DNA of 64,000 nt from an uncultured Prevotellaceae bacterium (GCA_947176535.1 CAMWQU010000005.1:47472-111471), one strand, 5' to 3'; counted from the stretch's first letter, positions 46,016 through 55,876 are shown. Translations and numbers: made by a program. The notes: generated by a model not told the origin, from the sequence alone.

Positions 46016-48666
46016 ATACCGAGAGCATGAAAGTGAAATATAGTATATTACTGCTTCTGCTGTTTTGCACCATGCTGCCCGCGGCGGCTCAGGACTTGCT
46101 TCGTAAGGAAGTGGCTCCGGTCGTAGACTACGGACGAACTCCGAAAGAGTACGTTCTGGGCGGTATCACGGTGAGCGGAGCCACTAATTATGATGAATAC
46201 CTGCTCATTGCGCTGTCGGGCCTGCAGGTGGGTGAGAAGGTGACCATTCCCGGCGAACAGATAACCAGAGCCATCCGGCGGTATTGGAGAAACGGACTGT
46301 TCAGCAACGTAAGCATAAAGTTGGACAGCGTTGTCCGGGATTCGGCCTATCTGCACATCCAACTGACGCAGCGGCCGCGCATTTCCGCCATCAATTACAT
46401 CGGAGTGAAGAAGAGCGAGCGGGAGGAGCTGGAGCAGAAACTGGGACTGGTGAAAGAGAATCAGATGACCCCGAATGTCATAGACCGGGCAAAGATTCTG
46501 GCCAAGAAATATTTCGATGAAAAGGGCTATAAGAACGCGGAAATCATTATCACGCCCAAGGATGATACGTCGAAGCCCGACCATGTCATAGTGGATGTGG
46601 ATATTAAAAAGAAAGGTAAGGTGAAGGTACACCATATCTATGTTACGGGTAACGATAACCTGTCGGAAAAGAAGATAAAGGGTAACCTCATCAAAAAGGG
46701 TGTGTTGAAGACCATCCACGAGAGCCGGAGTATGGCGGGATGGTTCCGCAACAAGAAGTTTGTGGAGAAAAAGTATAAGGAGGCGAAGGACAACCTGTTG
46801 GATAAGTATGCTCAGTTGGGTTTCCGCGATGCTTACATCGTGAGCGACAGCGTGGTGCCTTATGACGACCGCACTGTAGACGTCTATCTCAATGTGGAAG
46901 AAGGTATGAAATACTACATTCGAAACATCGAGTGGGTAGGCAATACGCTGTACAACACGGAGACTCTTGACCGGATATTGCGCCTGAAGAAAGGTGATGT
47001 CTACGATCAGAAACTGCTGAAAGACAGACTTTCAGATGATGAAGATGCTATCGGAAACCTCTACTATAACAACGGTTACGTGTTCTATCAGCTCGAACCC
47101 GTAGAGACAAATATCGTGGGCGACTCGGTGGACTTGGAGATGCGTATGTTCGAGGGCACGCAGGCCCACATCAGCCACATGCGCATTATCGGTAACACCC
47201 GTGTGTACGAAAATGTGGTGCGTCGCGAACTCCGCAACAAACCCGGTGACCTGTTCTCGAAAGCGGCCATGGAGCGTTCTTTCCGTGAAATTGCGTCGAT
47301 GGGATTCTTCGACCCGGAGAATATCGACTACAAAGTGGAGCCTAATTATGAGAATCAGTCCGTCGATATGACATGGGGACTGTCTCCCAAGTCGAACGAC
47401 CAGATAGAGTTCTCCTTAGGTTACGGTCAGACCGGAGTCATCGGTAAAATCGGTCTCCGCTTCTCGAACTTCTGTATAGCCAACCTCTTTAACAAGAAAG
47501 GGCTGCGCCGGGGTGTGATGCCGATAGGAAACGGTGAGACGTTCAGCATCAGCGGTCAGACCAACGGACGCTACTATCAGGCGTATAATGTATCGTATAT
47601 GAATCCGTGGTTCGGCGGAAAGCGTCCCACGTCATTCTCCATCGGTGCGTTCTTCTCCAAACAGACCGACGTCAGTGACAACTACTACAACTCAGCTTAC
47701 TACCGGAATTTCTCCAACAGTTACCTTTATGGAGCAGGGTCGAACTCGTACTATAACAACTATTACGAGAACTTCTACGACCCTGATAAGTACGTGAAGC
47801 TGGTGGGTGCCTCCATTGGATGGGGTAAACGTCTCTCGTGGCCCGACGACTTCTTCCAGTTCTCGGCCGAACTCGGTTATACCCGCTATATGCTGAAGGA
47901 CTGGGAATACTTCATGATTTCCAACGGAAACTGCAATTCACTGGCCCTGAACCTCAGTTTGTCCCGTACCTCTACCGACAACCAGATATTCCCGCGTAGC
48001 GGCAGTGAATTCGTTCTGTCGGCCTCTCTGACTCCCCCATTCAGCCTCTTCGATGGCAAGGACTATGCCAATCTGGCCACCAACTACTATTCCTCGTCGT
48101 ACCGTCGTGAGTTGCAGGACAAGTACCGTTGGATTGAGTACCACAAGTGGAAGTTCAAGGCCCGCACCTTTACGGCACTGACCAGAGGTAGTAAGTGTCT
48201 GGTGTTGATGACACGTGTGGAGTTCGGTATTTTGGGTCATTACAACAAGAACAAGAAGAGTCCGTTCGAGACGTTCTATGTGGGTGGCGACGGAACCTCG
48301 GGTTACAGTTACTCGTATGCGACAGAGACCATCGGACTGCGTGGTTACGATAACGGTTCGCTCACGCCCAACGGACTCAGCGGTTACGCCTATGACCGTT
48401 TCACCGTGGAATTGCGTTATCCGTTGATGCTGGGTAATACGGCCAACATCTATGTACTGACCTTTGCCGAAGGCGGTAATGCGTGGACGAACGTTAAGAA
48501 AATAAATCCGTTCGACATGAAGCGTAGTGCCGGTGCCGGTGTGCGTATTCTGCTGCCCATGGTGGGACTGCTCGGTATCGACTGGGCTTACGGATTCGAC
48601 AGTGTGTTTGGCTCCAAGCAGTATAGTGGCAGCCAGTTCCACTTCATTCTGGGACAGGAGTTTTAA
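46012..48666 (+). CDS. bamA: outer-membrane protein assembly factor BamA
   Basis: This 884-residue protein has a signal peptide ('[15 protein letters not shown]'), five POTRA repeats at about 30-430 (for example '[20 protein letters not shown]', '[20 protein letters not shown]', '[20 protein letters not shown]') and a C-terminal 16-strand barrel. A barrel L6-like segment '[12 protein letters not shown]' (VRGF-type) is near residue 780, and the end is '[13 protein letters not shown]'. It inserts barrel proteins. The start at 46012 is coupled to uppS; ATG 46027 is a possible alternative. Three Skp-like genes follow. Confidence 0.95.
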   Translation: MNTESMKVKYSILLLLLFCTMLPAAAQDLLRKEVAPVVDYGRTPKEYVLGGITVSGATNYDEYLLIALSGLQVGEKVTIPGEQITRAIRRYWRNGLFSNVSIKLDSVVRDSAYLHIQLTQRPRISAINYIGVKKSEREELEQKLGLVKENQMTPNVIDRAKILAKKYFDEKGYKNAEIIITPKDDTSKPDHVIVDVDIKKKGKVKVHHIYVTGNDNLSEKKIKGNLIKKGVLKTIHESRSMAGWFRNKKFVEKKYKEAKDNLLDKYAQLGFRDAYIVSDSVVPYDDRTVDVYLNVEEGMKYYIRNIEWVGNTLYNTETLDRILRLKKGDVYDQKLLKDRLSDDEDAIGNLYYNNGYVFYQLEPVETNIVGDSVDLEMRMFEGTQAHISHMRIIGNTRVYENVVRRELRNKPGDLFSKAAMERSFREIASMGFFDPENIDYKVEPNYENQSVDMTWGLSPKSNDQIEFSLGYGQTGVIGKIGLRFSNFCIANLFNKKGLRRGVMPIGNGETFSISGQTNGRYYQAYNVSYMNPWFGGKRPTSFSIGAFFSKQTDVSDNYYNSAYYRNFSNSYLYGAGSNSYYNNYYENFYDPDKYVKLVGASIGWGKRLSWPDDFFQFSAELGYTRYMLKDWEYFMISNGNCNSLALNLSLSRTSTDNQIFPRSGSEFVLSASLTPPFSLFDGKDYANLATNYYSSSYRRELQDKYRWIEYHKWKFKARTFTALTRGSKCLVLMTRVEFGILGHYNKNKKSPFETFYVGGDGTSGYSYSYATETIGLRGYDNGSLTPNGLSGYAYDRFTVELRYPLMLGNTANIYVLTFAEGGNAWTNVKKINPFDMKRSAGAGVRILLPMVGLLGIDWAYGFDSVFGSKQYSGSQFHFILGQEF

Positions 48667-48701
48667 GGAATTGATAAATGAGAAACCGAAATTCGATAGT
48701 T

Positions 48702-49211
48702 ATGAAAAGATTATTTATCATGCTGTTGGTGGCCCTGAGTGCCACGACCATGCAGGCGCAGAAGTTTGCCTTGGTGGACATGGAGTACATTTTGCGTCAT
48801 ATTCCGGCTTACGAGCGTGCCAACGAACAACTCAATCAGGTGAGCAAGAAGTGGCAGGCCGAGGTGGACGTGTTGCAGACGGAAGCGCAGACCTTGTACA
48901 AGAATTATCAGAATGAGGCCGTTTTCCTCTCCGAAGAGCAGAAGACCAAGAAGGAAGAAGCCATCATTGCCAAGGAGAAGGAGGCTTCGGAACTGAAGAA
49001 GAAATACTTCGGCCCCGACGGGGAACTCTATAAGAAGCGGGAGAGCCTGATGACTCCCATTCAGGACGAGATATACAATGCCGTGAAGGATATTGCCGAG
49101 CAGAAAGGGTACAGCCTGATTCTGGATCGCGCCAGCGATGCCGGCATCATCTTTGCTTCGCCCAAAATAGACATCAGCAACGAGGTACTTACGAAACTCG
49201 GTTATAACTGA
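48702..49211 (+). CDS. OmpH/Skp periplasmic chaperone, first of three
   Basis: This approximately 169-residue protein has a signal peptide ('MKRLFIMLLVALSATTMQA'), the Skp opening 'KFALVDMEYILRHIPAYERA', a long charged coiled-coil arm ('EEAIIAKEKEASELKKKYF') and a closing 'GYSLILDRASDAGIIFASP'. It should carry unfolded outer-membrane proteins to BamA. An in-frame ATG at 48678 is the longer alternative. It lies 35 bases after bamA. Confidence 0.9.
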   Translation: MKRLFIMLLVALSATTMQAQKFALVDMEYILRHIPAYERANEQLNQVSKKWQAEVDVLQTEAQTLYKNYQNEAVFLSEEQKTKKEEAIIAKEKEASELKKKYFGPDGELYKKRESLMTPIQDEIYNAVKDIAEQKGYSLILDRASDAGIIFASPKIDISNEVLTKLGYN

Positions 49212-49274
49212 TTCCAAAGCATCGTCAGGAAACTGTAAATAAAGCGAATTATAAACCTTAAAAAACATAAAGCG

Positions 49275-49784
49275 ATGAAAAAGATTTTGATAATGATGTT
49301 GATGCTCGCTCCCATGAGTATCTTTGCACAGCAGAAGTTTGCCCATTTCAACATGGCCAATGTATTGCCTGAGATGCCTGAGTACCAGGCTGCCAGCACT
49401 GACATTCAGAAACTGGGGCAGCAGTATCAGGTGGAACTGGAGCGTTTGCAGAAAGAGTACCAGACAAAGGCTGAAGAGTTGCAGCGTCTCTCGAACGACA
49501 CCAGCACGGCACAGGCCATTCTGCAGAGCAAGGCTACGGATTTGCAGAAGATGCAGCAGAGCATAGAAGACTTCTATCAGGCCAGTCAGCAGGACATGCA
49601 GAAGCAGCAGGCCGAGAAGATGGAAGCCATACAGACGAAAATCCTTGCTGCCATCAAGAAGGTAGGCGAGGCCGGTAACTATGTTTACGTAGTGGACATT
49701 TCCGGCGGTGCCATTCCTTTTGTGAACGAAGCACTCAGCACTGATGTTACCGCTCAGGTGAAAGCCGAACTGGGCATCAAGTAA
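49275..49784 (+). CDS. OmpH/Skp periplasmic chaperone, second of three
   Basis: This 169-residue protein has a signal peptide ending near 'MSIFAQ', 'KFAHFNMANVLPEMPEYQAA', and Gln-rich coiled-coil arms ('DLQKMQQSIEDFYQASQQDM'). It closes with 'YVYVVDISGGAIPFVN'. It is a paralogue of the genes on either side but clearly diverged, 63 bases after the first. Confidence 0.9.
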   Translation: MKKILIMMLMLAPMSIFAQQKFAHFNMANVLPEMPEYQAASTDIQKLGQQYQVELERLQKEYQTKAEELQRLSNDTSTAQAILQSKATDLQKMQQSIEDFYQASQQDMQKQQAEKMEAIQTKILAAIKKVGEAGNYVYVVDISGGAIPFVNEALSTDVTAQVKAELGIK

Positions 49785-49807
49785 AGTAATTCCTTACGCC
49801 AACGAAG

Positions 49808-50371
49808 ATGAAAAAGATAATCCTTTTACTTTTCGCCTGCTATTTCCTGCTTCCCGCCGCCGCTCAGGTCAAGTTCGGATACATCAGTTATGATAAGGTG
49901 CTTCGCCGCATGCCCGAATACGCCGCTGCCCAGCAGCGTGTGGCCGACCTGAAAGTGAAGTACGAGCAGGAAGCCACACGCAGCGAGGAAGAGTTTCAAC
50001 GAAAGTTTTCCGAGTTCCTGCAGGGGCAGAAAGACTTCCCCGAAAACATCCTGCTGAAGCGTCAGGCCGAACTGCAGACGCTGATGGAGGCCGGAGTCCG
50101 TTTCCGCAATGAGGCTCAGCAACTGCTGTCAAAAGCAGAGGTTGAGTTTATGGCCGGTGTGCAGACCCGTCTGAACGAGACCATCGCTCTGGTGGGTGAG
50201 GACGGTGGTTACGCCTATGTTATCAACATCGACGGCAACGCTTGTCCGTTTATCAACCCCGCTTTGGGCGATGACGTCACGCCGACCGTCCTGCGCAAAT
50301 TGGAACTTCTGACCCCTGAGGAAGAGGCCGCCCTTGCCCCCGCGCAGGAGGTTGCCGAACCGGAAGAGTAA
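49808..50371 (+). CDS. OmpH/Skp periplasmic chaperone, third of three
   Basis: This 187-residue protein has a signal peptide 'MKKIILLLFACYFLLPAAA', the opening 'VKFGYISYDKVLRRMPEYAA', an acidic coiled coil, and an acidic tail ('TPEEEAALAPAQEVAEPEE') not present in the other two copies. It ends two bases before the murI ATG, so murI is probably coupled. Confidence 0.9.
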   Translation: MKKIILLLFACYFLLPAAAQVKFGYISYDKVLRRMPEYAAAQQRVADLKVKYEQEATRSEEEFQRKFSEFLQGQKDFPENILLKRQAELQTLMEAGVRFRNEAQQLLSKAEVEFMAGVQTRLNETIALVGEDGGYAYVINIDGNACPFINPALGDDVTPTVLRKLELLTPEEEAALAPAQEVAEPEE

Positions 50372-50373
50372 CT

Positions 50374-51216
50374 ATGTCGAATCCCACATTGTCGTCGGCT
50401 TCGGGCCCTATCGGGGTTTTCGATTCCGGCTACGGAGGACTCACGGTTCTGCGCAGCATTCAGGCCCTGATGCCCGAATACGACTACATCTATCTCGGAG
50501 ATAATGCGCGTGCCCCTTATGGCACGCGCTCTTTTGAACTTGTCTATGACTTCACGTTGCAGGCCGTCCGCCGGCTTTTCCGGATGGGTTGTCACTTGGT
50601 CATTCTGGCCTGCAACACGGCCTCTGCCAAGGCTCTGCGCACCATTCAGCAGCGCGATTTACCCCTGATAGATGCCGAACGCCGCGTGCTGGGTGTTATC
50701 CGTCCGACTGCGGAAAGTGTGGGAGACATCACGCGAAGCCGCCATATCGGTATCATGGCTACTCCCGGTACGGTTCGTTCGCAGACCTATGAGATAGAGA
50801 TTCGGAAACTGCATCCGGATATTCACGTCACCGGAAAGGCCTGCCCGCTGTGGGTTCCCCTCATCGAGAATGGCGAATACGACACGCCGGGTGCCGATTA
50901 TTTTGTCCGGAAATACGTTGATGAACTGCTCGCCTGCGACCCGCTTATCGACACCATCATCCTCGGTTGCACCCACTATCCGCTGCTGTTGGATAAAATC
51001 CGCCACTTTACGCCCCCTCACATCCGGCTAATTTCTCAGGGGGACTATGTGGCCCACAGTCTCCGCGATTACCTTTGCCGGCATTCCGACATGGAAGCCC
51101 GCATCGGCCGGGAAGGACATACCCGCTATTTCACTACCAGCCATCCTGACCTGTTCGATGAGAATGCCACGGTTTTTCTGGGCCATCCCGTACAGTCCGA
51201 ACATATCGACCTCTGA
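50374..51216 (+). CDS. murI: glutamate racemase
   Basis: This 280-residue cofactor-free racemase makes D-glutamate for peptidoglycan. The two catalytic cysteines are in 'LACNTASAKALR' and 'ILGCTHYPLLLDKI'; the substrate motif 'GVFDSGYGGLTVL' is at residues 14-26. It is the last gene of the uppS-bamA-Skp operon and is followed by a strong terminator. Confidence 0.96.
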   Translation: MSNPTLSSASGPIGVFDSGYGGLTVLRSIQALMPEYDYIYLGDNARAPYGTRSFELVYDFTLQAVRRLFRMGCHLVILACNTASAKALRTIQQRDLPLIDAERRVLGVIRPTAESVGDITRSRHIGIMATPGTVRSQTYEIEIRKLHPDIHVTGKACPLWVPLIENGEYDTPGADYFVRKYVDELLACDPLIDTIILGCTHYPLLLDKIRHFTPPHIRLISQGDYVAHSLRDYLCRHSDMEARIGREGHTRYFTTSHPDLFDENATVFLGHPVQSEHIDL

Positions 51217-51228
51217 GTGACAGCAACA

Positions 51229-51270
51229 AAAAATCCCCCGAATGCGACGGTTCGCATTCGGGGGATTTTT
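51229..51270. terminator. bidirectional terminator, murI and fucosidase gene
   Basis: A 19-bp perfect stem (AAAAATCCCCCGAATGCGA and its complement) has a 4-base loop, with A and T runs on the two sides. It lies between convergent genes. Confidence 0.92.
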
Positions 51271-51283
51271 CGTTTTTACCGAC

Positions 51284-53128
51284 TTACCTCTTCGGAGTAA
51301 CCACCTCTACGTCATCGTAAGCCATCCGCTTGCCGGAGGAGATTCTGTTGCAATCGAGCCTTATCATGTTGAATATCCCGGTTTCGAATGCAATGTCCTG
51401 CCAGATGGGATTGTTGATGATGTTGGAAAATTCGCCTTTGGCAACCTCTTTCCACGAGCCGTCGGAAGTGCGGCCATACACGATGTAGTCGAGCGGGGTG
51501 CCTTCCCGGTTCTTCTGATGAGGCAGGAAACGCAGTCCGCAGACCTCCTTGGCCCCGCCGAGGTCGATGAACATCGACTCCGCGACACCACCGGTTTTCT
51601 TGAAGGAAATGCGATAAGCCGACGATTTCTTTTCCGTGCTCTCCCGTGCCTCCGTGTCAATCTCCGGAGCCAGATATAAGCCAATTTCGCTGATGAGCGG
51701 GCAGGCCTTCGCGTCGATGATGTTGAGCCTTATCTTTTCGGCCTCTATCGTCGGGAAGCAGATAATCCTCTTGCGGCCGATGGTAGACATCGTCATGTCG
51801 GGATTCTCCGTGAAGTCATCCTTCAGTTCTATCCACTTGCCGTCCGTCATGGCCTCTAATGAAAACTTCTTCACCCGCTGCCCCAGAGGGATGTATTCGC
51901 TGACGAGAAAGCGGTTCACACGTGTCGGAGATTTCAGTTCGATGGTGATGGAAGCACTCTTCACCGAATCGTCCGTGGCCCAGTAAGTTTTCTGCTTGCC
52001 GTCAGCCACCTTCTTGGCGGAATAAGTCCGGGAACCTCCCCGCACGTTGCTTGCCGAGATTTTCGCCCCCTTTATCAGGTTCTGTTTGAAGGTCTCTTTC
52101 ACCATTTTGTAGAACGCGGCGGCTCGGATGCTGTCCTCCTGCGGAATCAGTCCGTCCTTGTTCACCGGGAAGTTCAGCAGCAGCGTACTGTTGCGCCCCA
52201 CCGACCGGTAATACGTTTTCATCAGTTGGGCAAGGCTCTTCACGCGTCCGTTCTCCGAATCGTGGTAGAACCATCCCGGACGGATGGACGTATTCGTCTC
52301 GCCGGGCACCCATACGTCTCCGTTCTCCACGCCGAAGTGCAACATATTCCTGTTCCGCTCGCCGCTGGATTTCATCAGACTCCAGTTCGTTTCCCCGACG
52401 TAACCCGCCTCGGTACCCACCCAGCGCAGGTCGCCCGGCTCACTTCCGTCGTTCCAGATGCAGCATTCCGGTTGCCATTCGAGGATTCGCGGGAAGAGGT
52501 CTTTCCATCGGTAATACGTCTTCCGGTCTATCTGTCTCGTCTCGTTCGCTCCGCCGTACCAGCCGTTTCCGCCGTTGGCACCGTCGAACCACACTTCGAA
52601 TATCTCACCGTAGTTCGTCAGCAGCTCCTCCAGTTGGTTGTGGAAGTAGGTGACGTACTCCGCTCTTCCGTATTCCGGATGATTACGGTCCCACGGAGAG
52701 AGGTAGACGGCAAACTTCAGGCCCTCCTCCCGACAGGCGTCGGCGAGTTCCCGAACCACGTCCCCCTTGCCGTCCTTCCACGGAGAACTTTTGACGGAAT
52801 AATCGGTATATTCGGACGGCCACATGCAGAATCCGCAGTGGTGCTTCGCCGTGAAGATGATACCCTTCATGCCGGCATTCTTGCACGTCCGGGCCCACTG
52901 GCGGGCATCGAGCTTTGCCGGGTTGAACAGGGCCGGGTCTTCATTTCCGTAGCCCCATTCCTGATTCGTGTAGGTGTTTAGGGAGTAGTGGATGAAGGCA
53001 TACATCTCCATATCCTGCAGACGTATCTGCTTCTCCGAGGGTACAGGCATCACGGCCTGAGGTTCGTTCACTTTCGCATTCAGGTTGAGCGCAAGCATCA
53101 TTGATGCTGCCAGTAGTGTTTTCTTCAT
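51284..53128 (-). CDS. alpha-L-fucosidase, GH29
   Basis: This 614-residue exported enzyme has a signal peptide at 1-18 ('MKKTLLAASMMLALNLNA'). A GH29 barrel spans about 30-340 with 'TAKHHCGFCMWPS' and the nucleophile Asp182 in 'EVWFDGANG'. One or two C-terminal jelly-roll domains (F5/8 type C-like, 'TYWATDDSVKSASITIELKS') follow. It removes fucose from host or plant glycans. It is transcribed alone; the -7 box TACTTTTG is at 53180-53187. A fucosyltransferase is also in the window, but nothing links the two. Confidence 0.93.
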   Translation of the reverse strand: MKKTLLAASMMLALNLNAKVNEPQAVMPVPSEKQIRLQDMEMYAFIHYSLNTYTNQEWGYGNEDPALFNPAKLDARQWARTCKNAGMKGIIFTAKHHCGFCMWPSEYTDYSVKSSPWKDGKGDVVRELADACREEGLKFAVYLSPWDRNHPEYGRAEYVTYFHNQLEELLTNYGEIFEVWFDGANGGNGWYGGANETRQIDRKTYYRWKDLFPRILEWQPECCIWNDGSEPGDLRWVGTEAGYVGETNWSLMKSSGERNRNMLHFGVENGDVWVPGETNTSIRPGWFYHDSENGRVKSLAQLMKTYYRSVGRNSTLLLNFPVNKDGLIPQEDSIRAAAFYKMVKETFKQNLIKGAKISASNVRGGSRTYSAKKVADGKQKTYWATDDSVKSASITIELKSPTRVNRFLVSEYIPLGQRVKKFSLEAMTDGKWIELKDDFTENPDMTMSTIGRKRIICFPTIEAEKIRLNIIDAKACPLISEIGLYLAPEIDTEARESTEKKSSAYRISFKKTGGVAESMFIDLGGAKEVCGLRFLPHQKNREGTPLDYIVYGRTSDGSWKEVAKGEFSNIINNPIWQDIAFETGIFNMIRLDCNRISSGKRMAYDDVEVVTPKR

Positions 53129-53277
53129 GATACTTTCAGATAGAATCCCTGCAAAGGGCGTTTTTCTTGGTTTGCTTCACAAAAGTAATGCAAATATTCC
53201 GAAAAAACAACCCCCGGGCCGAACTTCTTTTCCCGCTTTCTCCGGGTGGGCGAAAACCGTCCCCCCGACGACCGCGC

Positions 53278-53378
53278 CTCGTCCATAGGAGGATTGGCCT
53301 CGGTCCATAGTATGGACGAGGCCTTGTCCATACTATGGACCGAGACCGGTCGTCTATACGCGTGCGCGCGTTCCTTAA
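53278..53378 (+). repeat. dispersed repeat, copy 1, with palindrome and GC-alternating end
   Basis: CCTCGTCCATAGGAGGATTGG-type text is followed by a perfect 19-bp inverted repeat (53299-53317 and 53326-53344). Then comes TCTATACGCGTGCGCGCGTT at 53353-53372, continuing CCTT. Both outer parts recur at 54988-55092, and the last part at 58701. Confidence 0.75.
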
Positions 53379-53399
53379 ATATATACGTTTAGACTTTTT

Positions 53400-53501
53400 G
53401 TTGTCAGCCAGAGCGAAATAGATTTGATGACCGAGGAGGAGTGGGATAATTATGACCGGTCGCAAGAAAATGCTGATGCAATAATTGATATGGGCATATA
53501 A
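53400..53501 (+). other. possible gene fragment (C-terminal tail)
   Basis: One frame reads 'VVSQSEIDLMTEEEWDNYDR' followed by 'SQENADAIIDMGI' and a stop. This is protein-like (acidic, helix-forming) and may be the tail of a lost gene or a short peptide from ATG 53427. There is no family match by eye. Confidence 0.25.
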
Positions 53502-53554
53502 AATAGCATCCTCTCAGGGAATGCAGCAAGATAAATAATAAACCACATTGTTTG

Positions 53555-53596
53555 TTTTTCTCTTGGCAGAACAGATTATTCCTGTTATCTTTGCAT
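53555..53596 (+). promoter_or_regulatory. promoter of the second DUF4143 ATPase gene
   Basis: The -7 box TATCTTTG (53586-53593) lies in a 42-base element that matches the promoter of the ATPase at 5133, including TTTTTCTCTTGGC. Confidence 0.7.
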
Positions 53597-53638
53597 TGTC
53601 AATTAGTGTGACAAGGCACAATATTTGACAATAGAATT

Positions 53639-54892
53639 ATGATAATACAAAGACCTCTATACCTGCAGAAGTTGATTTCACGCAGACACAACGGAATGAT
53701 AAAGATTGTCACCGGCATAAGACGTTGTGGAAAATCGTTCCTATTATCAACCCTTTATGCCGGATGGCTTAGGGAACAAGGCGTGAAAGATGACTACATC
53801 ATCACAATCAATCTTGAGGACAGACGAAACAAGAAACTGCGCGATCCGGATGCGCTGCTTGAATACATCGACTCAAGACTGACTGATGATGCTGTTCATT
53901 ACATAATGATTGATGAAATCCAGCATGTCAATGAGTTTGAGGATGTGCTCAACAGCTATCTCAATATGCCCAACGCCGATGTGTACGTAACCGGCAGTAA
54001 CGCTCGGTTTCTTTCAAAGGATGTAATCACTACATTCAGGGGGCGAGGCGACGAGATAAAACTTTACCCCCTTAGCTTTGGGGAGGTCTTCCCTTATATG
54101 GACTTGCAAAAAGACCGCGCATTAACCACTTATATGCTTTTCGGAGGTCTGCCCCAGGTGGTTCAGAAACCCTCCGAAGAAGAAAAGAACGGGTATCTGA
54201 AAGGGCTTTTTACCCATACCTATATCAAGGATATAAAGGAGCGTTACGGCATCAAGAACACAGAGATGCTTGATGAACTGCTCAATATCCTTGCATCTAA
54301 CATCGGCGCATTGACAAATCCTACCAAACTGACCAACACATTCGAGAGTGTAAAACATATGAAGGTGAACCGTATGACGCTGACATCTTATCTTGAATAT
54401 ATCTGTGACTCATTCCTCGTGGAAAAGTCAACCCGGTATGATGTAAAAGGAAAGCGGTACATCGACAGCCCGTATAAGTATTATTTCACTGACTGCGGTC
54501 TGCGTAACGCCCTGCTTAATTTCCGACAGACTGAGTCTTCACATCTGATGGAGAATGTGATATACAATGAATTGCGTGTGCGTGGTTTTAATGTCGATGT
54601 AGGCGTCGTGCCAGTACAACTTAGAAAGGAGGACGGCAGTCGTGAACGAAAACAGTTAGAGGTGGATTTCGTCTGCAATATGGGCAGCAGACGCTACTAT
54701 ATCCAATCTGCCTACCGAATGCCGGATGAAGAAAAGATGAAACAGGAGGAAGCCTCACTGCGCAATATTGACGATTCCTTCAAGAAAATCATTATTGTCG
54801 GCGAGGACACTCCTGTTTTGAGAAACGAGGCGGGGATTGCCACAATCGGCATCTATGATTTCCTACTAAACGAAGATTCGTTGGATATGTAG
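53639..54892 (+). CDS. AAA-type ATPase with C-terminal DUF4143, second copy type
   Basis: This 417-residue protein of the AAA_14/DUF4143 family has Walker A GIRRCGKS at 26-33, Walker B IDEIQ at 91-95, 'SNARFLSKDVITTFRGRG' as sensor region, and a C-terminal nuclease-like part ('KQLEVDFVCNMGSRRYYIQS'). It is a distant paralogue of the gene at 5133, with Walker A at the same residue numbers. It is transcribed alone between two copies of the 53278-type repeat, so it may move as a cassette. Role is unknown. Confidence 0.85.
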   Translation: MIIQRPLYLQKLISRRHNGMIKIVTGIRRCGKSFLLSTLYAGWLREQGVKDDYIITINLEDRRNKKLRDPDALLEYIDSRLTDDAVHYIMIDEIQHVNEFEDVLNSYLNMPNADVYVTGSNARFLSKDVITTFRGRGDEIKLYPLSFGEVFPYMDLQKDRALTTYMLFGGLPQVVQKPSEEEKNGYLKGLFTHTYIKDIKERYGIKNTEMLDELLNILASNIGALTNPTKLTNTFESVKHMKVNRMTLTSYLEYICDSFLVEKSTRYDVKGKRYIDSPYKYYFTDCGLRNALLNFRQTESSHLMENVIYNELRVRGFNVDVGVVPVQLRKEDGSRERKQLEVDFVCNMGSRRYYIQSAYRMPDEEKMKQEEASLRNIDDSFKKIIIVGEDTPVLRNEAGIATIGIYDFLLNEDSLDM

Positions 54893-54987
54893 CGCGAAGT
54901 ATGCCTTGCAGCAAAATATGAATCGGTCACATATCCTCGCATATCTATAAAAACGACCGGTGCCCGACAACGGGGAGACCGCAGGGC

Positions 54988-55092
54988 GACAATAGTATTG
55001 TCCCCCGTCCGTTCATAGGAGGATTGGCCTCGGTTCCGCTATGGTCGAGGCCCGATCATCTATACGCGTGCGCGCGTTCCTTTATATTTTTA
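54988..55092 (+). repeat. dispersed repeat, copy 2
   Basis: It starts with the palindrome CGACAATAGTATTGTC, then CATAGGAGGATTGGCCTCGG as in copy 1, then TCTATACGCGTGCGCGCGTT (55059-55078) continuing CCTT. Same orientation as copies 1 and 3. Confidence 0.75.
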
Positions 55093-55133
55093 TTAAAATA
55101 CGACCTTTTCTTGTGTATTCCAATTATTTATTT

Positions 55134-55141
55134 TACCTTTG
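55134..55141 (+). promoter_or_regulatory. -7 box of the candidate structured RNA
   Basis: TACCTTTG matches the consensus, with CTTG 20 bases upstream. The predicted transcript start is near 55148. Confidence 0.65.
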
Positions 55142-55147
55142 CGAATC

Positions 55148-55462
55148 TTTCACTCACGCTGAAAGCCCTTTGGGGAATATAAGTGGGGTGGGAGGTGCAT
55201 ATACATAAAAAGGCGTTTTCTGGACGCTTTGGTTTTGACGATGTAAGAACTTCGCAACTTCAAACTATTAGTCAAGAACAAAGCAACGGGAACGCCCCTT
55301 GAGATGTTGATTATATATGTCTTTGGCTCTGCTTGGCAGGCTTGATCGTATATATGTATACATCGGCGTGGGGCTTTCAGCGTTGCTCGGTTTGGACTAA
55401 TAGGGTAATGCGAAGACCTTTACATCGTGGAACCGGGCAGCAGGACTGGCTCCACGTTTTTT
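55148..55462 (+). ncRNA. candidate structured RNA of about 315 nt
   Basis: No protein frame fits this stretch. A 13-bp perfect long-range helix (55156-55168 ACGCTGAAAGCCC with 55371-55383) closes a domain of about 230 bases. Inside are two nested arms: GGCGTT...AACGCC (55212 to about 55296) with an inner GCTTTG/CAAAGC, and GATGT...ACATC (55313 to about 55363) with ATATAT pairing. It ends in a GC stem (55426-55431 with 55451-55456) and a T6 run, an intrinsic terminator. I looked for RNase P, tmRNA and SRP core motifs and saw none. A 6S-like or new RNA is possible. Confidence 0.55.
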
Positions 55463-55537
55463 GTGTATATGGGTAGCAGAATAGTATAACAGGCCGGCAC
55501 GGAGCCGTTGGCGGATTAGGGCGTAAGTCCGGCGGAT

Positions 55538-55765
55538 ATGAGAGATATTGCAATTTATGGTGCAGGCGGATTTTTCGACGATGTACTACCGGTTGGCTGT
55601 CAAAATGAATATGGCAAGGTGCTTGGCGGCATTGATGCTTTGAATACTTACAAAAAGGAACTGACTCGCTATAGCTATCGGCAGTCCCAATGCTGTGAAA
55701 AGCGTCGCAATCATCCCATATCTTTTCCCAATATTATTGCTCTGAAGGTCTTATTTTTTCGATAA
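55538..55765 (+). pseudogene. decayed NeuD/PglD-like sugar acyltransferase
   Basis: The open frame begins 'MRDIAIYGAGGF' and jumps directly to 'FFDDVLPVGCQNEYGKVLGG', so the usual segment between the Rossmann glycine loop and the first strand has been deleted. Next, the family-like 'LAIAIGSPNAVKSVAIIP' appears in a different frame (about 55665-55720). Then 'FPNIIALKVLFF' returns to the first frame: two compensating frameshifts. The left-handed beta-helix domain is missing. NeuD-type enzymes acetylate sugars of surface glycans; this copy should be dead. Confidence 0.6.
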
Positions 55766-55876
55766 ATGAGCTACAAAATGAATAAGGGAATCTTAATTCG
55801 TAGTCCTAATACTTAATTGATAATCATCAACTAAGTATAGAAATGTAATTAAATGTAAAAATGTAATAAAAACAGT

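Noticed and set aside
55148..55462. RNase P RNA, tmRNA or group II intron
   Set aside because: None of the conserved cores (for example GAGGAAAGTCC, the tmRNA T-arm, intron domain V) was found by eye.
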